This document shows positions 10,996-22,239 of a DNA stretch of 64,000 nt, in pieces (position 1 is the stretch's first letter; each line of letters begins with the position of its first letter). The translations under genes and the position numbers were made by a program. The stretch spans positions 270,809,426 to 270,873,425 of the forward strand of contig CP136063.1 in the NCBI GenBank assembly GCA_032622095.1, written 5' to 3'. This DNA comes from Siphonodentalium dalli. Taxonomy: Eukaryota; Mollusca; Scaphopoda; Gadilida; Siphonodentaliidae. The notes beneath the pieces are model-generated. The model was not told the origin of the DNA and did not search any database. It saw nothing but the letters and a program-made list of their open reading frames with translations.

Positions 10996-11365
10996 GTGTA
11001 CGTTCAGACGACCATGATTCAATCGTAAGTGGAGGAATCGAGCCCGACGAGATCGTGGATAGTTTGTTCAGACGATTGCGATGTCGCGTACATTATATCA
11101 TAGGTTGTTCCTAAAGCATGCGATTGACTACCATATGGTCATTTCCAACTACGAGTTTTACGTACACACAACTGCGATTACGCCGCAAGTGGAGATAACC
11201 AAAAATACGCCACAATTTAGCATCTAAAATCAAACAGATCTTGATATTATTTTATGACCTACGATTTTGATGTGGGCATGCGCAGTCCAGCTACCAGGTA
11301 CTTCCTACAGCGGAAATCTGTCCATTTACGATTGTAATTTGTATCGTGGTCGTCTGAACGTACAC
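10996..11365. mobile_element. MITE-c copy 2, 370 bp, TTA target duplication
   Basis: The ends are GTGTACGTTCAGACGACC and its inverse GGTCGTCTGAACGTACAC; the similarity continues inward through TCAATCGTAAGTGG. TTA is present at 10993-10995 and 11366-11368. Three-bp TTA/TAA duplications are typical of PIF/Harbinger transposition. There is no ORF. Confidence 0.8.
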
Positions 11366-12554
11366 TTAATGTTCACTTAGTGCAATGATTCATTGATTGT
11401 TGTTGGCATCTAATCAATGGTTGCTGAATGAATATCAGCAAAGAAAGATCACCATATGGAACTGCGAACAGAATCATGAGAATTACAATACCACATGACA
11501 TGGTCAATGATGCGTTGATGGTGCATCGTATTTTCCAAGTTTTTCTGTTGTGTTTTCATTTGCAAAATTGTCATCACGTTTAAAGTATCTATGCTTAGAA
11601 TAATGGAGTTCACAAACATGAACACATAGCTTACCTGCTTTTCTCAGTTGTTGTGTTCAGTTTATGCTGATATTCCTATCACATAACTTGCATATTCTTC
11701 GACGTCGTGTTACGAAATAAGATTATTTCTGTGGCAGGACTATTTGTGTATTGTGATTGCGTATTAATCTATAGCACAAACTCACATCTCTTCGTCCGTT
11801 GTTGTTAGAAATACAACAATTTATAACATTATCAAAACTTAATATAATTAAATAAATAGTTTTTTTCATACAATTGCAGAATATTATGGGTTTAAATGAC
11901 CAATACGGTTGGAACTATATGTTATCTTCCAATATTATTTATCGATTTCATTTTTAGATTTTATCGCTGAACTTGGAGCACTCAATCGAAACAAGTTATA
12001 GTTAGCACTGGTTATCCTGGCCTAGGTTTGTCTGCGTCAAACTTTATGAATATTGCATCAATCGTTCAGGCTAAAATACCGATAGAAAATTGAAGATATT
12101 CTCTACATGTGCATCCATGCGGCTGGAATTGATTTTCTGGGCAAATGTTTAAAAAAAAAAAAAATTAATTTGTAAACAAAACTTTTTCATGCAATTTAAT
12201 TCACGCTTTGTTTGAAGTCTAGCGCTTTAGTTTGATTTGTTTCCAATTATAATCAAATATAGTGAATATACCTGTTAGAAATGCATTATAAACAAGCTAC
12301 TCGCCCTTATAAATATTAAACAAAAGACATCAATGATTGTATGACGTTTATATAAATATGATAATGTTGCACATCGACTGATTTGTGTTGGCCTGTTGAC
12401 AGCCGATTACGACAATAATGCTTTAGGCCCACCGATCTACTGTGCGACATTCGTGCTATCCAAAATTCAAAATCCAAGGGTCGTATTACTTAAAAAATGG
12501 TGACGTCACAAAATCAGATATAGCCTATATACGACCCAAAGCGTCTTTGGTTCG
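11366..12554. other. Intergenic, no feature recognised
   Basis: AT-rich, with no coding frame longer than 60 codons and no clear repeat. A poly-A tract lies near 12150. Confidence 0.5.
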
Positions 12555-13256
12555 TTAAAATATAAGATGGCCACCGGCGACAATGTTTTATGGTCGAATG
12601 ACCCCAAAATGATTTGTTTCATCTACATATCAATGTTAACATCCATGACAAATGTCATGCTGATCGGACCAAAGGTACGACCTATAACCCATACCAAATG
12701 ATTTAGTCATGCAAAGAGTAAAATACATGATGGCTACTGACTGTTTTATGGCCAAATGACCCAAAAATTACTCGTTCCCATCTACATATCCATATTAACA
12801 TTCATGACAAATTTCATTATAATGCGACCGAAGGTAATACCTGTAGCCCTGCCAAAGGATTTAGTTATGCAAAGAGTAAAATCCAAAATGGATGATGGCG
12901 CCCATGTTTTTTGGCCGACTAGCCCCAAAATAATTAATTCCTATCTATATGTCAACATTAACATCCTTGACAAATTTCATGATGATCAGACAAACAGTAT
13001 GGCATCTAGCCCATGATAATGGATTCAGTTTTGAAATCCAAGATGGCCGCTGGCAGCCATGATTTTTTGCTGAATGACCCAAAAATGGCTCATTTCCCAT
13101 TCACATGTCAATGTTAACATCCAGGAAATTTCATAATGATCCGACAAAGATACGACCTGTAGCCTGTATCGTTTGGCTTCTCACACATACACACACGGAC
13201 GACGGATACCAAACCATAGCAAGAGCTCAAACTTTACAAATTAAGTTGAGTTAATA
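12555..13256 (+). repeat. 164-bp monomer element, locus 1
   Basis: About four diverged monomers. Each has AAGATGGC(C/T)GC, a TGACCCCAAAAT-like stretch, CATCTACAT, TTAACATCCATGACAAATTT and a GTA(C/T)GACCTGTAGCC-like stretch. The right end (13190-13256) is the family terminus with ACACACGGACGACGGATACC and a hairpin-forming AAACTTTACAAATTAAGTT. The ORF at 12756-13016 is the monomer read through. Confidence 0.85.
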
Positions 13257-14676
13257 AGGCTGGTTATATATAGCCCCACATTCAATCTCATAACCGACTA
13301 CTGGTTATCCGTTCCATGACTGGAGCTTCCCGAAAATTTGCGAAAAGCCTAGTAACATCTATTTAGAAGAAAATATTTTGGGCCTAACACTATATGTTCA
13401 CCTCAGTCTTGCATACACTGCAAGAGAATGCACTGTAGTGATGTGCAGTTTTATGGTTTCTCTGATTTATTTCGGTTTTACTCGCCCACATAAATTTGCA
13501 GTGCGATCTGGCCATTAGTTCCCGTCCCCGTTCCAGTATGTCCATGCAGATACATGTACTAGTACAAATAAGTACATGTATGATATCATAACGTCAAAAT
13601 TGCGACAATGGAAATCAACCAGATCCAGACCATGTGAAATGAAGTGCCGAATTACATGATACATGTGTCAGTGTCCATGGCAAATTTCATTGCAGTCAGT
13701 GCAGAAATATGAACAGCTAGATGGAACATGCAGTACCACTATGATCAAAATAATTGACTTGAAAAATGGGGTGATAACACGGTATTAAGTATATGGTGAC
13801 ATAAATAATATTATATTACAGACAAACCTTGTTCTTAAACCAATCATAACTATCGCGCAAATTGCAGCATGTTATTAGTACTCTGTGTTATGACGCAAAC
13901 AAACGCCATGATATGTAAACAAACAGTACATGTACGTAATGAGTATGCAATAAGAAAAAAACACTCAACACCGAGGAGAAGCCCATTATTTGAATTTTTG
14001 CTAGAAATTCCCACAAGATGATTACAAAATACAGCTACCGGTATAGCTATCGCTTATCTTCACCTCTCAAGATTTGTGAGTTGAATGGGTCACCATGAAT
14101 ATCGACCTGAACAACCGCCACGGTGTTGCAAGTTTTGCTTATTGCTCACTATTTATGTGCTGTACTTGTAGTATTCAAACAAACGCTCGGCTCATACAAA
14201 GTGTATTTTGTGAATAATAATGCATTCATAATACCGGTATGATCATTATTCTATAGTTTTAGTACCCGGTAAATTCTTGTGGAAATTTTAATAATTTGGT
14301 ATTAACTGTAATCCACTAATCTGTTGCATGTATTTCTAAATTACAACACATATAATGAAGGCCATCCATGTCATTAAGTTCCACAGATATGAGGAAAATC
14401 ACTGCATTTTATTGTCATGCCTGTGAACCTGGACCGCATGCGTCATGGTGCAACCAAGGTACCGGTACACACAGTGTTGAAGCAGTAACCTTACTCCGCT
14501 GTTGGCGGTCACAGCAGTAATACTGCATTATTACTGGAAGACACCATGTTAGAGGTGGTCAACGACTTTCAAGTACCGGTATAGCTGGACATACATTTAC
14601 ATGTAATAAAGAGAGAGTGTCAGAGACACATTAACATTTATGTATTAGATACCGTAATTGTATTAATGTGTATTAA
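13257..14676. other. Intergenic, no gene recognised
   Basis: AT-rich, with scattered TACCGGTA/TACATGTA palindromes. A stretch near 14355-14395 (GAAGGCCATCC, TTAAGTTCCACAGATA) recurs near 20440, so it is probably a short dispersed repeat. Confidence 0.45.
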
Positions 14677-15039
14677 CCCTGCTGGACAAAACAAGTGTCC
14701 GCTTAACTGCGGTTAGCGTTGCCACCGCGGTCGAAATGCAACTACACCGCGGCTCCACCGGCTAATTGCCGTTCGTCCGTGGTGTAATTGCCATTCGGCA
14801 TGGTGTAGTTGTGTACTTTCATCAAACTGAAAAAAGACAATACAAACAAGATATCTAACCACGGTGTACATGCCATTCGACCGCTATGGTAGATGCCTTT
14901 CGACCGCAGTAAACTTGCGGTTTAGCCGCAGTGTACTTCCGTTCGGCCGCGGTGCTCAATTGCACTTACAAACTCTGACACCGCGGCCGAACAGCAAATA
15001 CACTGCGGTGCCAATGGACACTTGTTTTGTCCAGCGGGG
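14677..15039 (+). mobile_element. MITE-a copy 3
   Basis: Ends CCCTGCTGGACAAAACAAGT and GGACACTTGTTTTGTCCAGC plus Gs form TIRs of about 24 bp with one mismatch. The interior runs in the same order as copy 1: CTTAACTGCGGTTAGCGTTG, subrepeats, GAAAAAAGACAATACAAAC, subrepeats. The ORF 14864-15064 is internal to the subrepeats. Confidence 0.88.
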
Positions 15040-15446
15040 TACATTTACATGTAGCACACTGTAAATTTTACACAACTTTGAAGTTTCCGACATTGTTTCA
15101 GTGTCAAATTATAAACTCCACACATCACTTGGTCTCTGGCCGCAATGATTGGCATTACATGTGGATGTATGCACATTAAGTTCAGTGATTATCCTGCATA
15201 TATAAGAAATGAGCGGCGGTTTTAATGTGGTCATGGGACCGTTGGAACAAATTTGCTGGATTTGTATTGCTGTCAAAACCCATGAACACATTCAATCTGC
15301 CATTTGCATCTTTCTCAAAACCTATACCGGTATATCGGGATCATTTTGCCTCCATATTGCCTTTATTGGCAGGGCGCTACTCAAAACAATACCGTAACGG
15401 CGCCCATCACATGAATTGCTTATGTTGGCTTTTGCATAGACATGTA
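15040..15446. other. Spacer between two inverted MITE-a copies
   Basis: About 407 bp. Several overlapping ORFs on both strands lack any domain. I see no gene. Confidence 0.4.
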
Positions 15447-15870
15447 CCCCGCTGGAGAAAACAGGTGTCCATTGGCACCGCGCAGTGAATTTGTCGTTCG
15501 GCCGCAGTGTCAGAGTTTGTAACCGCAGTTGAGCACTGCGGACGAACGGCAAGTTCACTGTGGTCCACCGGCTAGTACACCATGATCAAAAGGCAACTAC
15601 AACGCGGCCGAATGGCATGTACACCATGGTTAGATTTATGCCTTATATCGTCTTATTTCAATTTAATGAACGTACACACGGCAACTACACCATGGCCGAA
15701 TAGCAAGTACACGGCGGCCCAACTGTAGTTAGCCGGTTGAGTCACGGTGTAGTTGTATTTCGGCCGCAGTGGTAAAGCTAACCGCACCGCGGTTGGCAAC
15801 ACTAACCGCACCGCGATTGACAACACTATCCGCACCGCGGTTAAGTGAACACTTGTTTTGTCCAGCAGGG
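15447..15870 (-). mobile_element. MITE-a copy 4, inverted and longest
   Basis: Left end CCCCGCTGGAGAAAACAGGT; right end ACACTTGTTTTGTCCAGCAG; TA on both sides. Near the right end a short unit built on CACCGCGGTTGGCAACACTA is repeated three times (about 15780-15845), which explains its extra length compared with the other copies. Confidence 0.85.
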
Positions 15871-16240
15871 TACATTTTGCAGGAACGTGACTATAGCGAG
15901 AGTAGGGCCATGCGAATGGGCTTTACAATTCCTCAAATTCGCAGTCAGATATTGAAACAGGTAGTCATATTCAACATCATAATGTGGGCCTTAAAATAAC
16001 AGAAGAGCATAATTTATGGTTCGCGACAGATACTGAGATAGCGGCATAATAAAAGTGTCGGTTTATCCTCAGTACCAGTAGCAACAAAATAGCCTCAGCC
16101 ACTCTTCGTCAATGAGGAAATATCGTACATGCATCTAAGCCTAGTCTATAGGCTATAAAGGTTCTATTAAAATCGAAAATAGGTTTCCAGACCAGTTTCG
16201 ATTTGCATAGCATTTATTTGCGGTGAATTTTCTCTCAAAT
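15871..16240. other. Intergenic, no feature recognised
   Basis: No ORF with a domain and no obvious repeat. Confidence 0.4.
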
Positions 16241-17639
16241 TGTGTATAAATACAAGAAATACGACTTACCGAACTCTAATATATATATAGGGGTTTATGA
16301 TCTATACATAGCTTTTTTGCTAATTTCTGTTGACTTCAGTTTATACCATTTGTTTATTCAAACAATCACGCAGACCCCCTCTCCCAGAACAACACATATT
16401 TTTGTGCAAATGTATGTATTGCCAATAATCATATATTTATTGGTCTGGTCAATATAGACAAGCACGCCTATGAATGACCAGACCATTTTCGATTCCATAT
16501 ACAATATATTGATACGTGAAACAGTGCAAGTGCAATGGACAAGTCTAGCCATCGGTTAGGGCCAGATGAACCGTGTTATTTATCTAATTTCGTGCTGGCG
16601 ATGAATAAGCAATTAATACCAGATAGCTTGCAGTAAGACACTTAGGTGAAAATATCCCAATTAGTTTATGCGTACATTCCACTGTAATATCAGGCCGTAT
16701 ATATACTGCCCGTAGATGCTGTTTACTGTAAGTTTGCTATATACTGTCCGCAATGTTCTTTACTCCCGAACCGTCGTTATGGGTGGGTATTAAAATAGGG
16801 GTGGGATAAATCTGATGTTATATATAGGGGTATATAACCTATACATAACTTTTAGTTTATGTGCCTATCTCCGCAGTAATAGTAGGCCGTGAAATTTATA
16901 TATACTGCCCGCAGTTACGGTTTGTATAACTTTGTTATATGTTTCCCGTAAAGTGTTTGACTATGGATGGGTAAATTTGAAGTTATATATAGGGGTATAT
17001 ATCATAGACATAGCTTTTTGCAAAGTTTTACTGACTTCAGTTTCCATAATTTGTTTGTTAACATAATGACGCAGTCCCGCTCTCAAGAACAAAATATATG
17101 TTTTGTACATATGTATGAACTGCCAATAATCATCTACTTATCGGTCTGGCCAAGTAGACAAGCGCGCCTATAAATAACCAGAGGTTTACAATTCCATCAC
17201 AATGTTGACACCTTAAACAGCAGTGCAAGTTCAATTGACAGCGGTCAGGGACAGTGTTCCTTGCTGGAGATGAACAAGCTGTTTATATCAGATAGCTTGC
17301 AATAAGACACATACGGGCAAATATGCCAATTAGTTTATGGGCACATTTCCACAGTAATAGCCGGTCGTGTATATACGGTCCGTAGATGCGATTTACTATA
17401 AGTTTTTTATGTACTGCCCGTAACGTTCTTGACTCCTAAACCGTCGTTATGGCTGGATATTAAAATAGGGGTGGGATAAATATGATGTTATATATTATAG
17501 GGGTATATAACCTATAAATAGCTTTTTGTTGACTTCAGTCTGCACCATTTGTTTGTTCAAACAATTACTTAGACTCCCCCTCACAGAACACATATTTTTT
17601 GTAAATATGTACCAACACAAAATTGTTATTAACCCTCAG
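16241..17639 (+). repeat. Degenerate AT-rich direct repeats, units of several hundred bp
   Basis: A block beginning TATATATAGGGGT with a TATAACCTATACATAGC-like stretch recurs near 16268, 16814, 16982 and 17488. GTTGACTTCAG follows most copies and a CAGACCCCCTCTC-like stretch follows some. A second motif, a GGCCGTATATATACTGCCCG-like stretch, recurs near 16692, 16882 and 17363. The blocks share order but have many indels. Short ORFs at 16242 and 16967 are paralogous parts of the repeat. Confidence 0.7.
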
Positions 17640-18430
17640 TAAAAAATGTAAGTTATTCGATAAACTTATTAAACCCATTATATTATATAGTTGTGAAGTT
17701 TGGTCAACCGATCTAAATATTCGTTGTACTGATAATAACCCATGTGAACAAGCACACGTACTGAAGTTCTGTTAACGGATATTAGGTATAAACAAGCAAG
17801 ATTCTCACTAGCCGAGCTAGGTCGGATCCCAATAACCAATGACGCGATTGTTCAGCTTTTCAAATATGTGAGTATAATTTCGCAAATAAAGATACAGGTA
17901 TGCTTTCTGATTCATTCTCCGAATCAGTCAAGTGTACATTACCCAACACTTGGATGCAAATTTTAGCAACATATAACAAAAATGTTAATGCCACCGGAAA
18001 ACTAATTGCAATTGACAAAGGCCTATCGAAACATTTACACGCGATATATACGATGAGGAAACTTTGTCTGGCGCAAATAAGCTCCGTACGTATAGATCCT
18101 TTAATTATAAGTATATAATGGAGCATACGCGATGCCACGAAGCGCGAGAAATGTTCAAGACTTCGTATTAGTAAACACAATTTGGAAATAGAGAAAGGTA
18201 AACATAAAAAAACAAAAACTCAGTTAAAAACAGATTGTGCGATCAGGCACGTGTTGAAACTAAATATAACTTTGTTATGGAGTGTAGGACATACTCTGAT
18301 CTCAGGGCAAGACTATTTCGAGATTTTTAAGAAAATAATGGTGAATTTTCAAAAATGAATGCTAGTGAACAATTTCAAACGATTATGAGAAACGACGATG
18401 CAAAGATTATAAATACCCTGTGCAATATGG
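17640..18430 (+). pseudogene. LINE ORF2 C-terminal fragment, frame-broken
   Basis: Conceptual translation shows successive pieces typical of the region after the reverse transcriptase in CR1/L2-like LINEs: LFDKLIKPIILYSCEVW at about 17653; a piece ending LAELGRIPITNDAIVQLF near 17800-17860; then TWMQILATYNKNVNATGKLI; then, in another frame near 18265-18330, FVMECRTYSDLRARLF. At least two frameshifts and a stop separate them. No RT core is present upstream, so this is a 5'-truncated dead copy inserted in the surrounding AT-rich repeat. Confidence 0.75.
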
Positions 18431-18639
18431 ACCGGTTATTCTCGCTCATAAGTTGTTCTTTGAAAGTTCAGTATATTATAGAGATAAACCTGATAAGTTA
18501 TTGGTGGCCGTTGAACGACAATGCATTGCACCACACAGTTATATTGAACACAATTCGTGCTCGTTTGTATTTACATGTTCCAAGTTTTAACTCATTATGT
18601 AACAGGCAACTATCTATATATCGTGTATTGCAATACATA

Positions 18640-19060
18640 TTCTATACTATTATATTCTATTCCATTATATTATATGTATGTATTGCTAATAGTCATAATT
18701 ATATTATATTATATGTATGTATTGCTAATAGTCATATACTTATTGTTCTGGCCAAATAGACACGCCAAACAATAGGGCACGTGCAATTGACAATTCTTTG
18801 GTCGGCGGTCATGAACATAGGAACCGTGGTCCTTGCTGGAGATGAACAATCAATTTATACCCAATAGCTCGCAATAAGAAAATCACGTGCAAATATGCCA
18901 AATATTTATATGCATATTTCCACAGTAATAACAGGCAGTATATATATACTGCCCATTTACGGGTGGGTATGAACATAGGGGTGGGGTAAATATCAAGTTA
19001 TATATAGAGTATATAACCTATACATAGCTTTTTGCAAATTTGTTGACTTCAGATAATGGG
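18640..19060 (+). repeat. Continuation of the degenerate AT-rich repeat after the LINE fragment
   Basis: TATATAGAGTATATAACCTA and GTTGACTTCAG (about 18997-19050) match the 16.2-17.6 kb blocks. At 18670-18735 TATATTATATGTATGTATTG and GCTAATAGTCATA are repeated twice. Confidence 0.6.
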
Positions 19061-19129
19061 AAATATGACTGCCCGTAAACCTGTTTCAGGACAACTACCC
19101 ATAATTTCGGTTAAATCAGTATAAATATA

Positions 19130-20310
19130 AAAGTAAAATATAAGACGGTTGTTGGCGGCTATGTTTTCCAATAAAATTCAAAAACATTTGATAGTTTCAG
19201 TCGTGCAAAGGGTAAAATCATGGCAGCCATGATTTAATGCCGAATAACCCCAAAATGACTCATTTCCATTTACAAGTCAATGTCAACATTTATGACAAAT
19301 TTCCTAATGATCGACCAAAGGTACGACCTGTAGCCGGTGCCAAAGGATTTAGTCATGCAAAGAGTAAAAACCAAGATGACTGCCGGCGGGCATGTTTTTT
19401 GGCCGAATGACCCGAAAATTACTCGTTCCCATCTAGATTTTAATATTAACATCCATGACAAATGTCATAATGATCAGACAAACAGTACGACCTGTAGCCC
19501 TTGCTAATGGATTGAATTTTGAAATCCAAGATAGACGCTGGCAGCCATGTTTTTTTGTCCGAATGACCCCAAAATGACTCGTTCCCATCTACCTTCCAAT
19601 TTCAACAGCCATGACCAATTTCATGATGATCAGACTAAAGGTATGACCAGTAGCCCGTGCTAAAGCGGTCAGTCACATAAAGACTAACACCCAAGATGGC
19701 TTCTGGTGGCCATATTTGTTAGCCGAATGACCCCAAACTGATTAATTCCCATCTACGTATCATTGTTAACATCCACGACAAATTTTATGATGATCCGACC
19801 GAAGGTACGACCTGTAGCCTGTGCCAAAGGATTTAGTCACGCAAAGAGTAAAATCCAAGATGGCCGCCGGCGGCCATGGTTTTTGGCCTAATGACCCCAA
19901 AATTACTCATTCCCATCTACATGTCAATATTAACATCCATGACAAATTTCATGATGATCAGACAAACACGAATGTAGCCCGTGGATATGAATTTAATTTT
20001 GAAATACAAGATGGCTGCTGGCGGCCATGTTTTTTTACATAAAGACCCCAAAATTACTCGTTCTACATGTCATTGTTAACATCCATGACAAATTTCATGA
20101 TGATCCGACGAAAGGTACGGCCTGTAACCCGTGCTAAGGATTTAGTCATACAAAGAGTAAAATCCAAGATGGCTGCTTGCGGCCATTTTTTTTGGCCGAA
20201 TGACCCCTAAATAACCCGTTCCTATTGCTAACATCCATGACAAATTGTATGATGATCCGACCAAAGGTACGACCTGTAGCCCGTGCCAAAGGATTTAGGC
20301 ATGGTCAAGG
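19130..20310 (+). repeat. 164-bp monomer element, locus 2
   Basis: About seven monomers in plus orientation with the same motif order as the other loci (AAGATGGC, GGCCGAATGACCCC, CTCGTTCCCATCTAC, CATGACAAATTTCATGATGA). The right end lacks the hairpin terminus and passes into an E3-like tail. ORFs at 19270 and 19821 are monomer read-through. Confidence 0.85.
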
Positions 20311-20438
20311 ACATGGTCACTCATGAAATTTGACCCGCCCATATTGTTCCCGGGATCAAAGTAGACATACAATGTACATACCAAGCAGTTTTCGAGTTTA
20401 TAATACACACACAGACAGAAGTTCCAAAATATACAATG
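20311..20438 (+). repeat. Fragment of an E3/E4-type tail
   Basis: GGTCACTCATGAAATTTGAC, CCAAGCAGTTTTCGAGTTTA, a CA/CAGA stretch, then TTCCAAAATATACAATGAT, as at the ends of E3 and E4. Confidence 0.55.
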
Positions 20439-22239
20439 ATGAAGGCCAACCATACCTTTAAGTTCCACAGATACACATGTAAATATAACTTTATATTGTG
20501 TTATGTTTTCATTTACACCAGTCGGGTTGAATACATTATTTAAATTTGAAGATTTCATGTCAATGTGCATTGATAGATCCTTGATGAAAACATTTAGCAA
20601 GCTGACCTATGGTATTTATTACCCCTTGGTGTCATCCCACGTCATAATAAAAGCATTCTTAAAACCTTTTGTCCCATTATTTTAAAGAAAAATGACCCAA
20701 AGAAAATTTGTACAGGGCCAGTAAGAAATGTGTAAGCCGGGCTGCTGAATCACCCACCCACCCCGCCTAGTGGTCGGAAACAATTTGCAGACCTGACCGA
20801 CCCCATTTTGTAACCCAAACAAGATATTTAATTTTCTTTGGCCTTATGGTGTGTGTAATTGTTGATTCAATATTGAACTATTCTAAGGTTTATTAAGATC
20901 CTTTCCCCTCTCAGTTCAATTATGGGCATATCATATGAAAGTGTAACTGGATATAGGTCTACCGGTATCGCACAATGACATTTTTGTTAAAAAAAAAACC
21001 AATAACGATAATATTATGTGTCCAATATTACACCTGTCATCTCAATCGCTGTGTTTTCCTCATGGGAAGGACTGATTGTAAATATGAATTCTAGCTGTAC
21101 AGGTACCAAAATTATTATGGGAGGAGGGGCTGAGACATTGTGCCCAAATTTTGTAACATTCTATAGTCATAGTTGTAACACAGTTTTTTTGGTGCAGAAT
21201 ACACCATACATGTATACCGGAATATACGGTACACACATATATACCTATAACAAATTAGATTAAATTAACCTTAAATACATGTATGTATATAATGAAATTG
21301 AGCAGAAATGTGAAAATATTGCAATTTCCCTCTGAACTACCATTCACTTTGCCCGAATTTTACCAAAAATGTCTCCAATTTGCCCGATCTTGAGCTTTCA
21401 AACTGTTTGGGGTGCTAAAGCCATCCCAACCCCACTTGCATGTACAGCTACGTATACATTTGTATTGCTGTACAGATACATGGCTAGTGGACAATGACAT
21501 GGCTACCCCTAGGGTCTTTGTGACAGGGTTTCAAATATTCCACTGCACCCAATGGTCCGAACAAGCCAAAATTCCAAAATGATGCAAAGTTAACACGATG
21601 ACCAACAACTGACAACAACGAACAACAATAACAACATGCAATGAGAAACAAACAACCAGGGCTGAATTTAATTGGATTCGCATCACGACAAACACACCGC
21701 CTGACGAAAAATGACCGACGAATGGCGAGGATAACAATGACGACAAACAACCAAAGAAGAAAAACAACCAACAAAAAAACAACGACCGATGACAAAAGAC
21801 TGCCGACCAAACTTCCGGTGTAAACAAAAGTCTGATTGTTTTATGCTCCGCAAATTATCGTTTTATTCTCAAGTTGAATAGTGTTACAGTTACAAGATGA
21901 GCGGCGTCTTATTGTGTTGTTTTTGGCATTTCATATCATGATGGCATTTGGAATGATCGTCGTCGGACTCTCAAAAGGTGATAGAAAAACATTTGTTATG
22001 TCCCATTGTTCGATGTCTTGATTGATTTTGATACAGTCGCCATGTTTTTCACCCTGCTTCTATCTACACAAGAACTGTACTCACCACGTACTACAACAGT
22101 AGAGGACCTCTAGCCATGTGAAAATTTCACGCATGAGTGCCAATAGTATACTACGACTTGTCGCTGAGCACCAGGGGAATCCCCTCCGACGTATTTAGTT
22201 GTCGCTCTCTCACGATGCTGATCATAATCATAACTGACA
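20439..22239. other. Intergenic; 5' flank of the LINE
   Basis: Single-copy-like AT-rich sequence. A CAACAA/AAC-rich stretch at 21590-21800 makes long hydrophobic minus-strand ORFs that look spurious. The untranslated 5' region of the LINE probably starts somewhere after 22000, but I cannot place it. Confidence 0.45.

Noticed and set aside
21484-21827. Two hydrophobic minus-strand ORFs of about 100 codons
   Set aside because: They lie opposite a CAACAA/AAC-rich tract, whose complement automatically encodes Val/Leu/Phe runs. No domain or start context supports them.
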